Shown: positions 1 through 7,844, numbered from the stretch's first letter. The stretch is DNA of 33,905 nucleotides from Microcaldota archaeon (GCA_027315135.1 DAHUYR010000013.1:1-33905), one strand, 5' to 3'. The notes: a model not told the origin generated them from the sequence alone. A program made the numbers and translations.

Positions 1-262
1 TTCAACCACCTCGACTTCAACAACATCCAGTGTCTTATATTACACATTCACAGAATCGTCAAATCCTTCGCCTGATGGCAGTGTTTCTCCAGGTACTGGA
101 AGCTATCCGGCAGGATCTGTAGTCTCGATAGGTGCTAATCCAATCACAGGTTATCATTTTGTTGATTGGACCTGCTCTGGAACAGGATGTTATTCAGGAA
201 CGAGTCAGTCGTCTTCTGTAGTACTTGGTGTGGATAATATGCAGGAGACTGCAAACTTTGCA
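1..262 (+). repeat. Long direct repeat, copy A block 1 (matches 23757..24018)
   Basis: Ungapped match by eye with about 5 mismatches over 262 nt. Confidence 0.9.
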
Positions 263-2191
263 ATAAACGTATACTCCTTTACATCTTCTGCCAACCCTTC
301 AACCGGTGGAAGCGTCTCTCCAGTCAGCGGCAATTATAATTATGGATCAGCAGTGACATTGTCTGAGACTCCAGCAACAGGACATACTTTTGTTGACTGG
401 ACCTGCACTGGAACAGGATGTTATTCCGGGACAAGCGCTTCTCCTACAGTAACTATAAGTAATGACATTGCAGAAACGGCAAACTTTGGATTAAGCACGT
501 ACACATTGACTGCAGCTTCGAACCCTTCTGGAGATGGCACTATTTCAGGAGGCGGAACGTATGCATACGGATCCAATGCAATTTTGACAGAGACACCTTC
601 GTCAGGATATCATTTTGTTGACTGGACCTGCACTGGAACAGGATGTTATGCTGGGACATCGTCTAATCCGACGGTAACAGTATATAATTCGATTGCAGAA
701 ACAGCAAACTACGCACCTAACAGCTACACGCTCACTACAGGAGCCACGCCAGCAGGAGATGGGACCGTATCGCCATCTTCAGGATCGCATACGTTCGGAT
801 CCGCTGTGACCATATCTGAATCGCCATCAACATCAAACACCTTCACAGGATGGTCATGCAGCGGCACCGGATGTTATTCTGGAACTGCAACATCAAACAC
901 AATAATAATATATGGAAATACTGTAGAGACTGCAAGTTTCTCTCCTTATCAGCCTTTCACAGAGATAGCTTCACCGACGGCAGGTGGAAGTGTCTCTCCT
1001 GGATCAAGAAGTGTCCCTTACGGAACATCAGTAACAATATCTGAATCTCCAAGTTCAGGATATCATTTTGTTGACTGGACCTGCTCTGGAACAGGATGTT
1101 ATTCAGGAACGAGTAATTCCGATTTGATAACAATCAACAACGCCGTAACGGAGACAGCAAACTTTGCATCAACAACCTCTACTTCAACTACTACTTCGAC
1201 TTCAACAAGCACATCTACCTCAATTTCAACATCGTCTACATCTACTACCGTTTCCACCTCTACTTCAACAAGCACTGCGTCTACCTCTACTACCATAGCG
1301 TCTACATCTACTACCGCTTCGACTTCACTTTCGACAAGCATATCAACTTCGACATCTTCTACATCTACTACTGCTTCGACTTCACTCTCGACAAGCATAT
1401 CAACTTCGACATCTTCTACGTCTACTACTGTTTCCACCTCTACTTCTACGACAAGCGTAAGCTGTACCCCCGGCTCTCAAAGTTGGACCGTTTCGGGAAC
1501 TTATCATTTCACGACACCTAGTGGCTGTGGATCTTCAATTACATATACAATAACCTTAATCGGAGGAGGAGGGGGAGGTTCAGGAGGTCCTGTAGGACCT
1601 AATCCCAGAGGAACTGGAATATGTGCTAGAGGACAGGACATAACAGGTGGCAGCGGAGGAGGAGGGGGAGGTTATGCAACAGGCAGCACTTCAGGTATAT
1701 TGTCAGGGACAGTCTTTACGATATACGTAGGCAACGGAGGAATGTATGATAATTCCACTGCTACAAGTCTCGCTGGATGCGCAGCAACTGCTTATGCAGG
1801 AGGCAACTCAGAAGTGACTAGTAGTTACTTCACCGTGACAGCTACTGGCGGAGCTGGTGGTGCAAGAGAGCCGTCTTCGACCAGTTCTGGAGGAACGTAT
1901 AGCTGCAGCGGCATGGGCTGCTCTGGCGCAAACGGAGCAGTAGGTCAACTTGGCTCCGATTCAATCACACCGTGCTGCTATTCAACAGGAGGCAATGGAG
2001 GAAACGCTGGAAGCTCTGGTGGTGGAGGCTTAGGAGGAATATTGAGTAGTATGTCATCGCCTTCCAATAGGACGGCCACAGCAGGATCTCCATATGGAGG
2101 CGGTGGTGGAGGAAACAATGATACATATCTCGGATACACCAACCATGGTATGCTTGGAGCTGGAGGAGAAGTTATAGTATCATGGAACTGA
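2..2191 (+). CDS. Surface/secreted repeat protein, 5' truncated by window edge: InlB-B-like repeats, Ser/Thr-rich linker, Gly-rich C-terminal domain
   Basis: Frame open from base 2, upstream of the listed ATG at 230. Repeated units of about 75 aa with GYHFVDWTCTGTGCYSGTS...ETANF; long (TS)n linker; C-terminal YTITLIGGGGGGSGG...TIYVGNGG pattern. Confidence 0.85.
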   Translation, partial: STTSTSTTSSVLYYTFTESSNPSPDGSVSPGTGSYPAGSVVSIGANPITGYHFVDWTCSGTGCYSGTSQSSSVVLGVDNMQETANFAINVYSFTSSANPSTGGSVSPVSGNYNYGSAVTLSETPATGHTFVDWTCTGTGCYSGTSASPTVTISNDIAETANFGLSTYTLTAASNPSGDGTISGGGTYAYGSNAILTETPSSGYHFVDWTCTGTGCYAGTSSNPTVTVYNSIAETANYAPNSYTLTTGATPAGDGTVSPSSGSHTFGSAVTISESPSTSNTFTGWSCSGTGCYSGTATSNTIIIYGNTVETASFSPYQPFTEIASPTAGGSVSPGSRSVPYGTSVTISESPSSGYHFVDWTCSGTGCYSGTSNSDLITINNAVTETANFASTTSTSTTTSTSTSTSTSISTSSTSTTVSTSTSTSTASTSTTIASTSTTASTSLSTSISTSTSSTSTTASTSLSTSISTSTSSTSTTVSTSTSTTSVSCTPGSQSWTVSGTYHFTTPSGCGSSITYTITLIGGGGGGSGGPVGPNPRGTGICARGQDITGGSGGGGGGYATGSTSGILSGTVFTIYVGNGGMYDNSTATSLAGCAATAYAGGNSEVTSSYFTVTATGGAGGAREPSSTSSGGTYSCSGMGCSGANGAVGQLGSDSITPCCYSTGGNGGNAGSSGGGGLGGILSSMSSPSNRTATAGSPYGGGGGGNNDTYLGYTNHGMLGAGGEVIVSWN
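713..1255 (+). repeat. Long direct repeat, copy A block 2 (matches about 24016..24565)
   Basis: Near-identical DNA from gcacctaacagctacacg through the start of the Ser/Thr linker. Confidence 0.85.
1301..1434 (+). repeat. 57-bp tandem repeat (about 2.3 copies) in the Ser/Thr linker
   Basis: Unit tctacatctactac(c/t)gcttcgacttcact(t/c)tcgacaagcatatcaacttcgacatct starts at 1301 and 1358, with a partial third copy at 1415. Confidence 0.8.
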
Positions 2192-2303
2192 TACCAGTTA
2201 TATTGCATTTAACATGCTCAACGGGCCTGCGAACAGTTTTTATATATATGCATGTATAATATGAACACATTTCTTAGACATTCTTGCAAGGCTAGATGGT
2301 TTT

Positions 2304-2873
2304 ATGAAGATAGATATGCTTGAAAATAAAGGCAATTATCTGCGCTTCAAGCTCAGTGGAAGCGACTACTCTACAGCAAACGCCCTTAGGAGGATGCTCA
2401 TAAACAGCGTGGATTGCTTTGCGATAGACAAGGTAACCTTTTACGAGAACAACAGTGTCATGTTTGACGAATACATAGCGCACAGAATAGGAATGGTGCC
2501 GATAACGACACCAAAAGGCTACAATGAAAAGGATGAGGTGCTCTTCTCCCTTGAAGCTGAAGGGCCTAAGACAGTATATTCAAAGGACATAGAATCCAAA
2601 GATAAAGAAGTAAAGGTAGCGAATGATGACATACCAATAATAAAGCTGGGAGCCAATCAGAGATTAAAGTTTGACGGCAGGGCAGTGATCGGCCATGGTA
2701 TGAAGAGTTCAAAGTTCCAGACCTGCATTGCGACTTACAAACAGATAGATGAAAAGAATTATGATTTTTATATAGAAAGCTTCGGCCAGATGCCACCTGC
2801 TGAAATATTCAAAAGAGCAGTAAGTATAATAAACAGCGAGCTAAAAGAAATAGCAAAAGAAATGAAGAAGTGA
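2304..2873 (+). CDS. rpo3: DNA-directed RNA polymerase subunit Rpo3 (D), short form
   Basis: STANALRRMLINSVDCFAIDKV and EYIAHRIGMVPI motifs; only 189 aa, no Cys cluster. Confidence 0.95.
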   Translation: MKIDMLENKGNYLRFKLSGSDYSTANALRRMLINSVDCFAIDKVTFYENNSVMFDEYIAHRIGMVPITTPKGYNEKDEVLFSLEAEGPKTVYSKDIESKDKEVKVANDDIPIIKLGANQRLKFDGRAVIGHGMKSSKFQTCIATYKQIDEKNYDFYIESFGQMPPAEIFKRAVSIINSELKEIAKEMKK

Positions 2874-2975
2874 GCGGGGGTGGCAGAGTTTGGCCAAATG
2901 CGCAGGATTGAGGAGTTTTTACGCAAAATTCCTGTAGCTTTAGTGCTTGCGTGAGTTCGAATCTCACCCCCCGCA
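2874..2975 (+). tRNA. tRNA-Leu(GAG) with 15-nt intron (2914..2928) at position 37/38
   Basis: Acceptor GCGGGGG/CCCCCGC+A; T arm GTGAG-TTCGAAT-CTCAC; anticodon stem CAGGA/TCCTG; long variable arm; intron AGTTTTTACGCAAAA in a bulge-helix-bulge fold. Confidence 0.9.
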
Positions 2976-2988
2976 TAAAGTGATTAAC

Positions 2989-3327
2989 GTGATAGAAAAA
3001 GAGTATCTGAAAAGAGCAATTGAGGATGCGAAGTCCAGTGCTACTGATAAGAATAAGAAAAGGTCCAATTACATAGTGAGGCTCATGTCAAAACCTAAGA
3101 GGCGGAGAGTGAGCGTCAACATAGCAAAGCTTGAGAAGCTTGTGAATTCAGGAGAGAACGTTATAATCCCTGGAAAGGTGCTTGGAAGGGGAAACATAAG
3201 CAAGAAGATAAGCGTAGCTGCAGTAGTATATTCGGAAGATGCGGAGAAGAAGCTTAAGGAAGCCGGCTGCACAGTAGTAGGAATAAAGGAGATGCTGAAG
3301 AAGGATAATGTTCGTATAATAATATAG
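2989..3327 (+). CDS. rpl18e: 50S ribosomal protein L18e
   Basis: KRSNYIVRLMSKPKRRRVSVNIAKLEKLV...VLGRGNISKKISVAA. The listed ORF start at 2947 lies inside the tRNA; GTG at 2989 preceded by GTGAT (2980..2984) is preferred, GTG 2980 is the alternative. Confidence 0.93.
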   Translation: MIEKEYLKRAIEDAKSSATDKNKKRSNYIVRLMSKPKRRRVSVNIAKLEKLVNSGENVIIPGKVLGRGNISKKISVAAVVYSEDAEKKLKEAGCTVVGIKEMLKKDNVRIII

Positions 3328-3335
3328 TGATATTA

Positions 3336-3767
3336 ATGGCAGAATACTTGATAGATGGAAAGGGAAAGATCCTTGGAAGAGTCGGAAGCACTGTTGCAAA
3401 GAGGCTCCTTTCAGGAGATTCCATATTCATAGTTAATGCAGAAGATATGCTTATCAGCGGCCACCCTAAGAATATAGTTGCAAAATACAAGAGGCTGCAT
3501 GATCTCAAGGACAAGGCGAACCCAGAGCACTCGCCATACTGGTCAAGAAGGCCTGACCTTTTTGTCAAGCGCATAGTAAGAGGCATGCTTCCATACAAAA
3601 AAGCCAAGGGCAAGGAGGCGTATAAGAGGCTCAAGGTATACATTGGCTTCCCTGAAGAGCTGAAGAATTACAAGGAATACGAAATTGCAACAAAGAATGC
3701 TGAAGAGATATACGAGGATACGACTACTGTAAAGCAGATAGTCACGAAACTCGGTTACGCAGGTTGA
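3336..3767 (+). CDS. rpl13: 50S ribosomal protein L13
   Basis: IDGKGKILGRVGSTVAKRLL...RRPDLFVKRIVRGMLPYKKAKG; ATG 3336 preceded by GTGAT. Confidence 0.95.
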   Translation: MAEYLIDGKGKILGRVGSTVAKRLLSGDSIFIVNAEDMLISGHPKNIVAKYKRLHDLKDKANPEHSPYWSRRPDLFVKRIVRGMLPYKKAKGKEAYKRLKVYIGFPEELKNYKEYEIATKNAEEIYEDTTTVKQIVTKLGYAG

Positions 3768-3768
3768 T

Positions 3769-4317
3769 TTGACGACAGCTGTACAAAAAGAAGGATTGGA
3801 GAAATTAGACGCGGAATTGCAGAATCTTTACACTGAGCAGAGTACTGTAAAGAAGGAGGCTGCAAAAGTGGGCATCAAAGCGAAGCCCAAGAAGGCAAAG
3901 GCAGTGAAGCAGAAGGTTGTCTTCGTTAAGTCAAGGAGAAAAGAGGCTGTAGCAAGGGCCGTTCTTAAGAGCGGCACTGGAAGGATATTGATAAATGGCA
4001 AGAGCGTCGTAGTGATAAAGCCGCTTGAGGTTAGAGAACTCATACTTGAGGCGATAAGGATAAATGGCAGCGCCAAGGAGATAGCAGACAGATCCGACAT
4101 AAGCATCAATGTCCATGGCGGAGGAATGAGCGGACAGGCACAGGCCGCAAGGACAGCTATTGCAAAGGCAATTGTTGCGGCTTCCGAAAGCGAATCAATG
4201 AAGAAAGAGTATATGAATTATGATAGGACGCTTCTTGTAGACGATACAAGAATGGTAGAGCCTAAGAAGTTCAAGGGACCAAAGGCAAGAGCCAGGTTCC
4301 AGAAGTCTTACAGATGA
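3769..4317 (+). CDS. rps9: 30S ribosomal protein S9 with about 50-aa N-terminal extension
   Basis: SRRKEAVARAVLKSGTGRILINGK...GGGMSGQAQAARTAIAKA...ARARFQKSYR C-terminus; TTG start. Confidence 0.94.
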   Translation: MTTAVQKEGLEKLDAELQNLYTEQSTVKKEAAKVGIKAKPKKAKAVKQKVVFVKSRRKEAVARAVLKSGTGRILINGKSVVVIKPLEVRELILEAIRINGSAKEIADRSDISINVHGGGMSGQAQAARTAIAKAIVAASESESMKKEYMNYDRTLLVDDTRMVEPKKFKGPKARARFQKSYR

Positions 4318-4332
4318 TATTTGAGTGATACT

Positions 4333-4533
4333 ATGATGATTCCGATAAGGTGTTTTTCATGCGGGCAGGTAGTTGCCGATAAATGGGAACATTTCAGCAA
4401 GCGCGTAAATGAAGGCAAGGAGGATCCTCAGAAGGTACTTGATGACCTTGGAGTGAAGAGATACTGCTGCAGGCGCATGCTCATAGGACACACGGACCTT
4501 ATAGATGAGATTATAGAATACAACAAGAAGTAA
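4333..4533 (+). CDS. rpo10: DNA-directed RNA polymerase subunit Rpo10 (N)
   Basis: [21 protein letters not shown]...[24 protein letters not shown] 4333 with GTGAT at 4325 preferred over TTG 4321. Confidence 0.95.
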   Translation: MMIPIRCFSCGQVVADKWEHFSKRVNEGKEDPQKVLDDLGVKRYCCRRMLIGHTDLIDEIIEYNKK

Positions 4534-4586
4534 ATTCTTGCATTGTATTTAGATAGAGATAAAAATATAGATGATACATAAGATTA

Positions 4587-4692
4587 GGGGTCGTCTGCTA
4601 GTCTGGTTAGGCTCTATGCTTAGGGAGCATATGACCCGAGTTCAAAATGGCTTTTGTGTTATGCAAAAACCATGAGGCTCTCGGCGACCCCA
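4587..4692 (+). tRNA. tRNA-Pro(AGG) with 32-nt T-loop intron (4647..4678) at position 59/60
   Basis: Acceptor GGGGTCG/CGACCCC+A; anticodon arm TATGC-TTAGGGA-GCATA; T stem CCGAG/CTCGG interrupted by a 39-nt loop that reduces to TTCAAAT after removing 32 nt; BHB fold. Confidence 0.85.
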
Positions 4693-4710
4693 ATAAATTA
4701 TGGTGAAAAA

Positions 4711-5325
4711 ATGACTGAAGAACTTTTGATAGACCAAAACATTTACCTAGAGGCAGGAATACACATAGGCACTAAGATAAAGACACCAGGAATGAAGAAG
4801 TTTATTTACAAGGCGAGAGAGGACAGATTATACCTTCTTGATCTCAACACTATAGACGGTAGGATAAATGCGGCGGCAAAGCTGCTGGCGCAGTATGATC
4901 CGAAGGAGATAGTTGTAACTGCTTCGAGAATATATGCCGTTGCTGCTGCGGAGAAGTTCGGCGAGATAACAGGAGCGAAGGTAATAACAGGAAGAGTAAT
5001 GCCGGGAACGCTCACGAACCCAAACAGGGACGACTATATGGAGCCTGAAGTTATACTTATCAGCGATACGAGGAACGAGAAGCAGGCTGTCAAAGAAGCG
5101 AGCGAGACGAATATACCTATAGTTGCGCTTTGCGACACTGACAACTGGATAAAGTTCGTAGATCTGGTCATACCTTGCAACAACAAGGGAAGAAGGTCTC
5201 TGGCGCTCGTCTACTATCTGCTTGCAAGGCAGTTCCTGAAAGAGAAAGGATTAATAAAATCAAACGAGGAATTCAAGTACAAAGTCTCCGATTTCGAAGC
5301 GAAGATGGAGATGAAGGCGAAGTAA
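4711..5325 (+). CDS. rps2: 30S ribosomal protein S2
   Basis: YLEAGIHIGTKIKTPGMKKFIYKAREDRLYLLDL...PGTLTNP...DTRNEKQAVKEA. The listed start at 4654 lies inside the tRNA; ATG 4711 preceded by GGTGA. Confidence 0.95.
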   Translation: MTEELLIDQNIYLEAGIHIGTKIKTPGMKKFIYKAREDRLYLLDLNTIDGRINAAAKLLAQYDPKEIVVTASRIYAVAAAEKFGEITGAKVITGRVMPGTLTNPNRDDYMEPEVILISDTRNEKQAVKEASETNIPIVALCDTDNWIKFVDLVIPCNNKGRRSLALVYYLLARQFLKEKGLIKSNEEFKYKVSDFEAKMEMKAK

Positions 5326-5859
5326 TTGAATCCGAAAAGTTTGAGAGGGCAGGCAGCCATAGACTTCATGTCGTCTTATGGCTTTGCAATTCTCATTATA
5401 GTCATTGCGATAATTATAATATATAGAATAGGGCTGAGCGGCGTAAATGGCTTTACGCAGCAGACGTGCACTGCACAGCCGGGCTTTTCCTGTGACTATG
5501 TAAGCCTTAATACTACAGGCATACTTGCAATCAAGATGTCTCAGAATGTAGCCACTAATATGAAGATTAATGCAATCGCATGCAGCGCAGCTCTGAATAA
5601 TACTGGTGCTGGACCGCAGTTTGGCAATGTTAATATGGTTCCATCAAATTCTTTCTATCCTGCAGGCAGTAGCCCAGTTGGCATGACCTTTTACGGAAGC
5701 TCTGAGAGTATATTCTATATGAACTGTTATGGAAGCGGAGGTATACTGACTGGACAGATAAGCAAGCCGGTCATCGTATATGTCTTCATAAATTACACTG
5801 CTCCGGGATACCAGCCGGTAACACAGTTGATAATAACCGATGATGGCGCCTACACCTGA
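5326..5859 (+). CDS. Type IV pilin-like secreted protein (class III signal-like N-terminus)
   Basis: LRGQAAIDFMSSYGFAILIIVIAIIIIYRIGL followed by a Cys/Asn/Gly-rich ectodomain; TTG start. Confidence 0.75.
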   Translation: MNPKSLRGQAAIDFMSSYGFAILIIVIAIIIIYRIGLSGVNGFTQQTCTAQPGFSCDYVSLNTTGILAIKMSQNVATNMKINAIACSAALNNTGAGPQFGNVNMVPSNSFYPAGSSPVGMTFYGSSESIFYMNCYGSGGILTGQISKPVIVYVFINYTAPGYQPVTQLIITDDGAYT

Positions 5860-5876
5860 AGTGCGCATCTGTTGTA

Positions 5877-6074
5877 TTATAGGTTGAATAGGAGCATTGC
5901 CTCGTATCTTGAGAACGTCTCCAGCTTTCCGCCGCAGCTGCACCTGAATTCTGAGTCCTTCGCAGAATCATAAGGATATACTACCTTATAATCTTCGAAG
6001 CACGAAGTGCAGGTGAAGAATTGCATGTCCTTTCCCCCGTGCCTTTCCCCCATGAAGCTGTATTTGTTAGGCAA
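5877..6074 (-). CDS. Small zinc-ribbon-like protein
   Basis: 65 aa with FTCTSCFEDYKVV...FRCSCGGKLE (CxxC...CxC). Confidence 0.6.
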   Translation of the reverse strand: MPNKYSFMGERHGGKDMQFFTCTSCFEDYKVVYPYDSAKDSEFRCSCGGKLETFSRYEAMLLFNL

Positions 6075-6149
6075 TATTTATCAGTCTTGCCAAATCTGCC
6101 TTTTATCCTTCAGCATGATAGAAAAATTTATTAAGCGTTATTTAGTCTT

Positions 6150-6374
6150 ATGAATGTAGATTTCATGGAAGACGTAGCTGTTGTCAGTAGAGTTGGTAGA
6201 GCAGATAGCGGAACTGTAAAGGAGAAGAGAGAAAAGAATGAAATGGCATACAGGGATGCAGAGCGTAAGGCAAGATTATGGGACAGTATTGGTCAGCTCA
6301 AGGAAGCCGCAAGGAATGGAATTATAAGGCCTGAAAGAGTTGCTGAGCTTTCAGGAGTTAAAAGACAGAGATAA
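6150..6374 (+). CDS. Small charged hypothetical protein
   Basis: 74 aa ORF with an AT-rich TATA-like element (AAATTTATTAAG) about 20 nt upstream. Confidence 0.55.
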   Translation: MNVDFMEDVAVVSRVGRADSGTVKEKREKNEMAYRDAERKARLWDSIGQLKEAARNGIIRPERVAELSGVKRQR

Positions 6375-6392
6375 CTATATCCATAGAGCATG

Positions 6393-7844
6393 CTACTCTA
6401 TCTTCTTGAACAGCGGAGCGCCCTTCTTTGGTATATAATCTATTCTTGAGAACTTGCAATCCTCAAACCTTCCTGAGGGTATGCCCAGCTGTTTGTTTAT
6501 ACTATCTGCTGCTGCAGGCATGAAAGGCGATATTAATATTGCAATTACCCTTATTGCCTCTATAGAATTGTAAAGGGCGTTTGCAAGTTCAGATCCTTGA
6601 AGCTCCCAGGGCTTCGTGTCGTTTATGTACTTGTTTGCCGCTTTTATGAATCTCCAGATTATCTCCAATGCCTTGTAAGTGTCATACCTGTCCATAGCTT
6701 CCTGGAAGGCTTTAAGGTCCATACTGCTTTCCAAGGCAGGCTTGCCCTCGAGCTTTCCCTCAAACTTTGAGGATAATGTGAGTACCCTGAATACAAGGTT
6801 GCCAAGATCCGCAGCTAGCTCGTTGTTGTTCCGCTCTGCCAATAGCTTCTCTGAAAAATCCCCATCGTCTCCGAGAGGTAGTTCACGCATGAGGAAATAC
6901 CTGAGCGAATCTGCAGAATATTTGTTTACCAGCTCTGTAGGATCTGCCACATTGCCGATAGATTTTGACATCTTCTTTCCTTCGGATATGAAGTGCCCTG
7001 TGACAAGTACACTCTTTGGCGGCTTGAATCCCGCTGAGATCAGCATGGCTGGCCAGATTACCGTATGGAACCATACTATATCCTTCCCAACAATTTGCAC
7101 GTCTGCAGGCCAATACTTAGGTTCCTTATCGGGCCAACCCTGTGCTGAAAGGTAGTTAACAAGCGCATCAACCCACACGTAAATAGTGTGTTTGTCGTTG
7201 AACTGGAATGGTATGCCCCATCTGACAGAAGGTCTTGTCATGCTAAGGTCCTTTAGCCCATCGTTTACCCTATTTATTATCTCTGCAGCTCGTTTTTTTG
7301 GGAGTATGAAGTTGGGATTCTGTTTATAGTATTCAAGCAAGTGTTCTTGATATCTTGAGAGTCTGAAGTAATAGGTCTCTTCCTTTAGCTTGCGTACCTC
7401 TTTGCCGCATTCCGGGCATTTGCCATCTGCAAGCTGCGATTCAGGAATGAAGGTCTCGTCTGAAGTGCAGTACCATCCTTCATAAACTCCCTCATATATG
7501 TCACCGTTGTCATGCATCAGCTTTACGAAATGCTTTACTGCTTTTTCATGGCGCAACTCCGTGGTTCTTATAAAATCGTCATTTGAGATATTCAGCTTCT
7601 TCCATGCCTCCTTCCACTCTGCTGATAATCTGTCCACATGCTCCTGCGGGGAGATTCCCAGTTCTGCTGCTTTCTTCTCCACCTTCTCGCCATGCTCATC
7701 GGTTCCTGTAAGAAAGAATGTGTCATCGCCTTTTAACCTGTGCCATCTTGCCAGCACGTCTGCTATGGTTACAGAGTATGCGTGACCAATGTGAGGCTTT
7801 GCATTGAGATAAAATATCGGAGTCGTAACATAGAACTTCGGCAT
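6393..7844 (-). CDS. metG: Methionyl-tRNA synthetase (bacterial-like type)
   Basis: MPKFYVTTPIFYLNAKPHIGHAYSVTIADVLARWHRLKGDDTFFLTGTDEHGEKVEKKA; KMSKS at GKKMSKSIGN; start 7844 preferred over listed 8018. Confidence 0.95.
   Translation of the reverse strand: MPKFYVTTPIFYLNAKPHIGHAYSVTIADVLARWHRLKGDDTFFLTGTDEHGEKVEKKAAELGISPQEHVDRLSAEWKEAWKKLNISNDDFIRTTELRHEKAVKHFVKLMHDNGDIYEGVYEGWYCTSDETFIPESQLADGKCPECGKEVRKLKEETYYFRLSRYQEHLLEYYKQNPNFILPKKRAAEIINRVNDGLKDLSMTRPSVRWGIPFQFNDKHTIYVWVDALVNYLSAQGWPDKEPKYWPADVQIVGKDIVWFHTVIWPAMLISAGFKPPKSVLVTGHFISEGKKMSKSIGNVADPTELVNKYSADSLRYFLMRELPLGDDGDFSEKLLAERNNNELAADLGNLVFRVLTLSSKFEGKLEGKPALESSMDLKAFQEAMDRYDTYKALEIIWRFIKAANKYINDTKPWELQGSELANALYNSIEAIRVIAILISPFMPAAADSINKQLGIPSGRFEDCKFSRIDYIPKKGAPLFKKIE

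Noticed and set aside
1099-1437. Minus-strand ORF rich in Val/Glu/Asp (METVVDVEDVEVDM...)
   Set aside because: Antisense shadow of the Ser/Thr-coding low-complexity repeat, with no independent signals.
1-2191. CRISPR-like reading of the repeats
   Set aside because: Repeats are in-frame, degenerate protein-coding units without short repeat/spacer architecture.
4654-4710. 5' extension of the uS2 ORF
   Set aside because: Translates the tRNA-Pro intron and T arm; uS2 homology starts at 4711.
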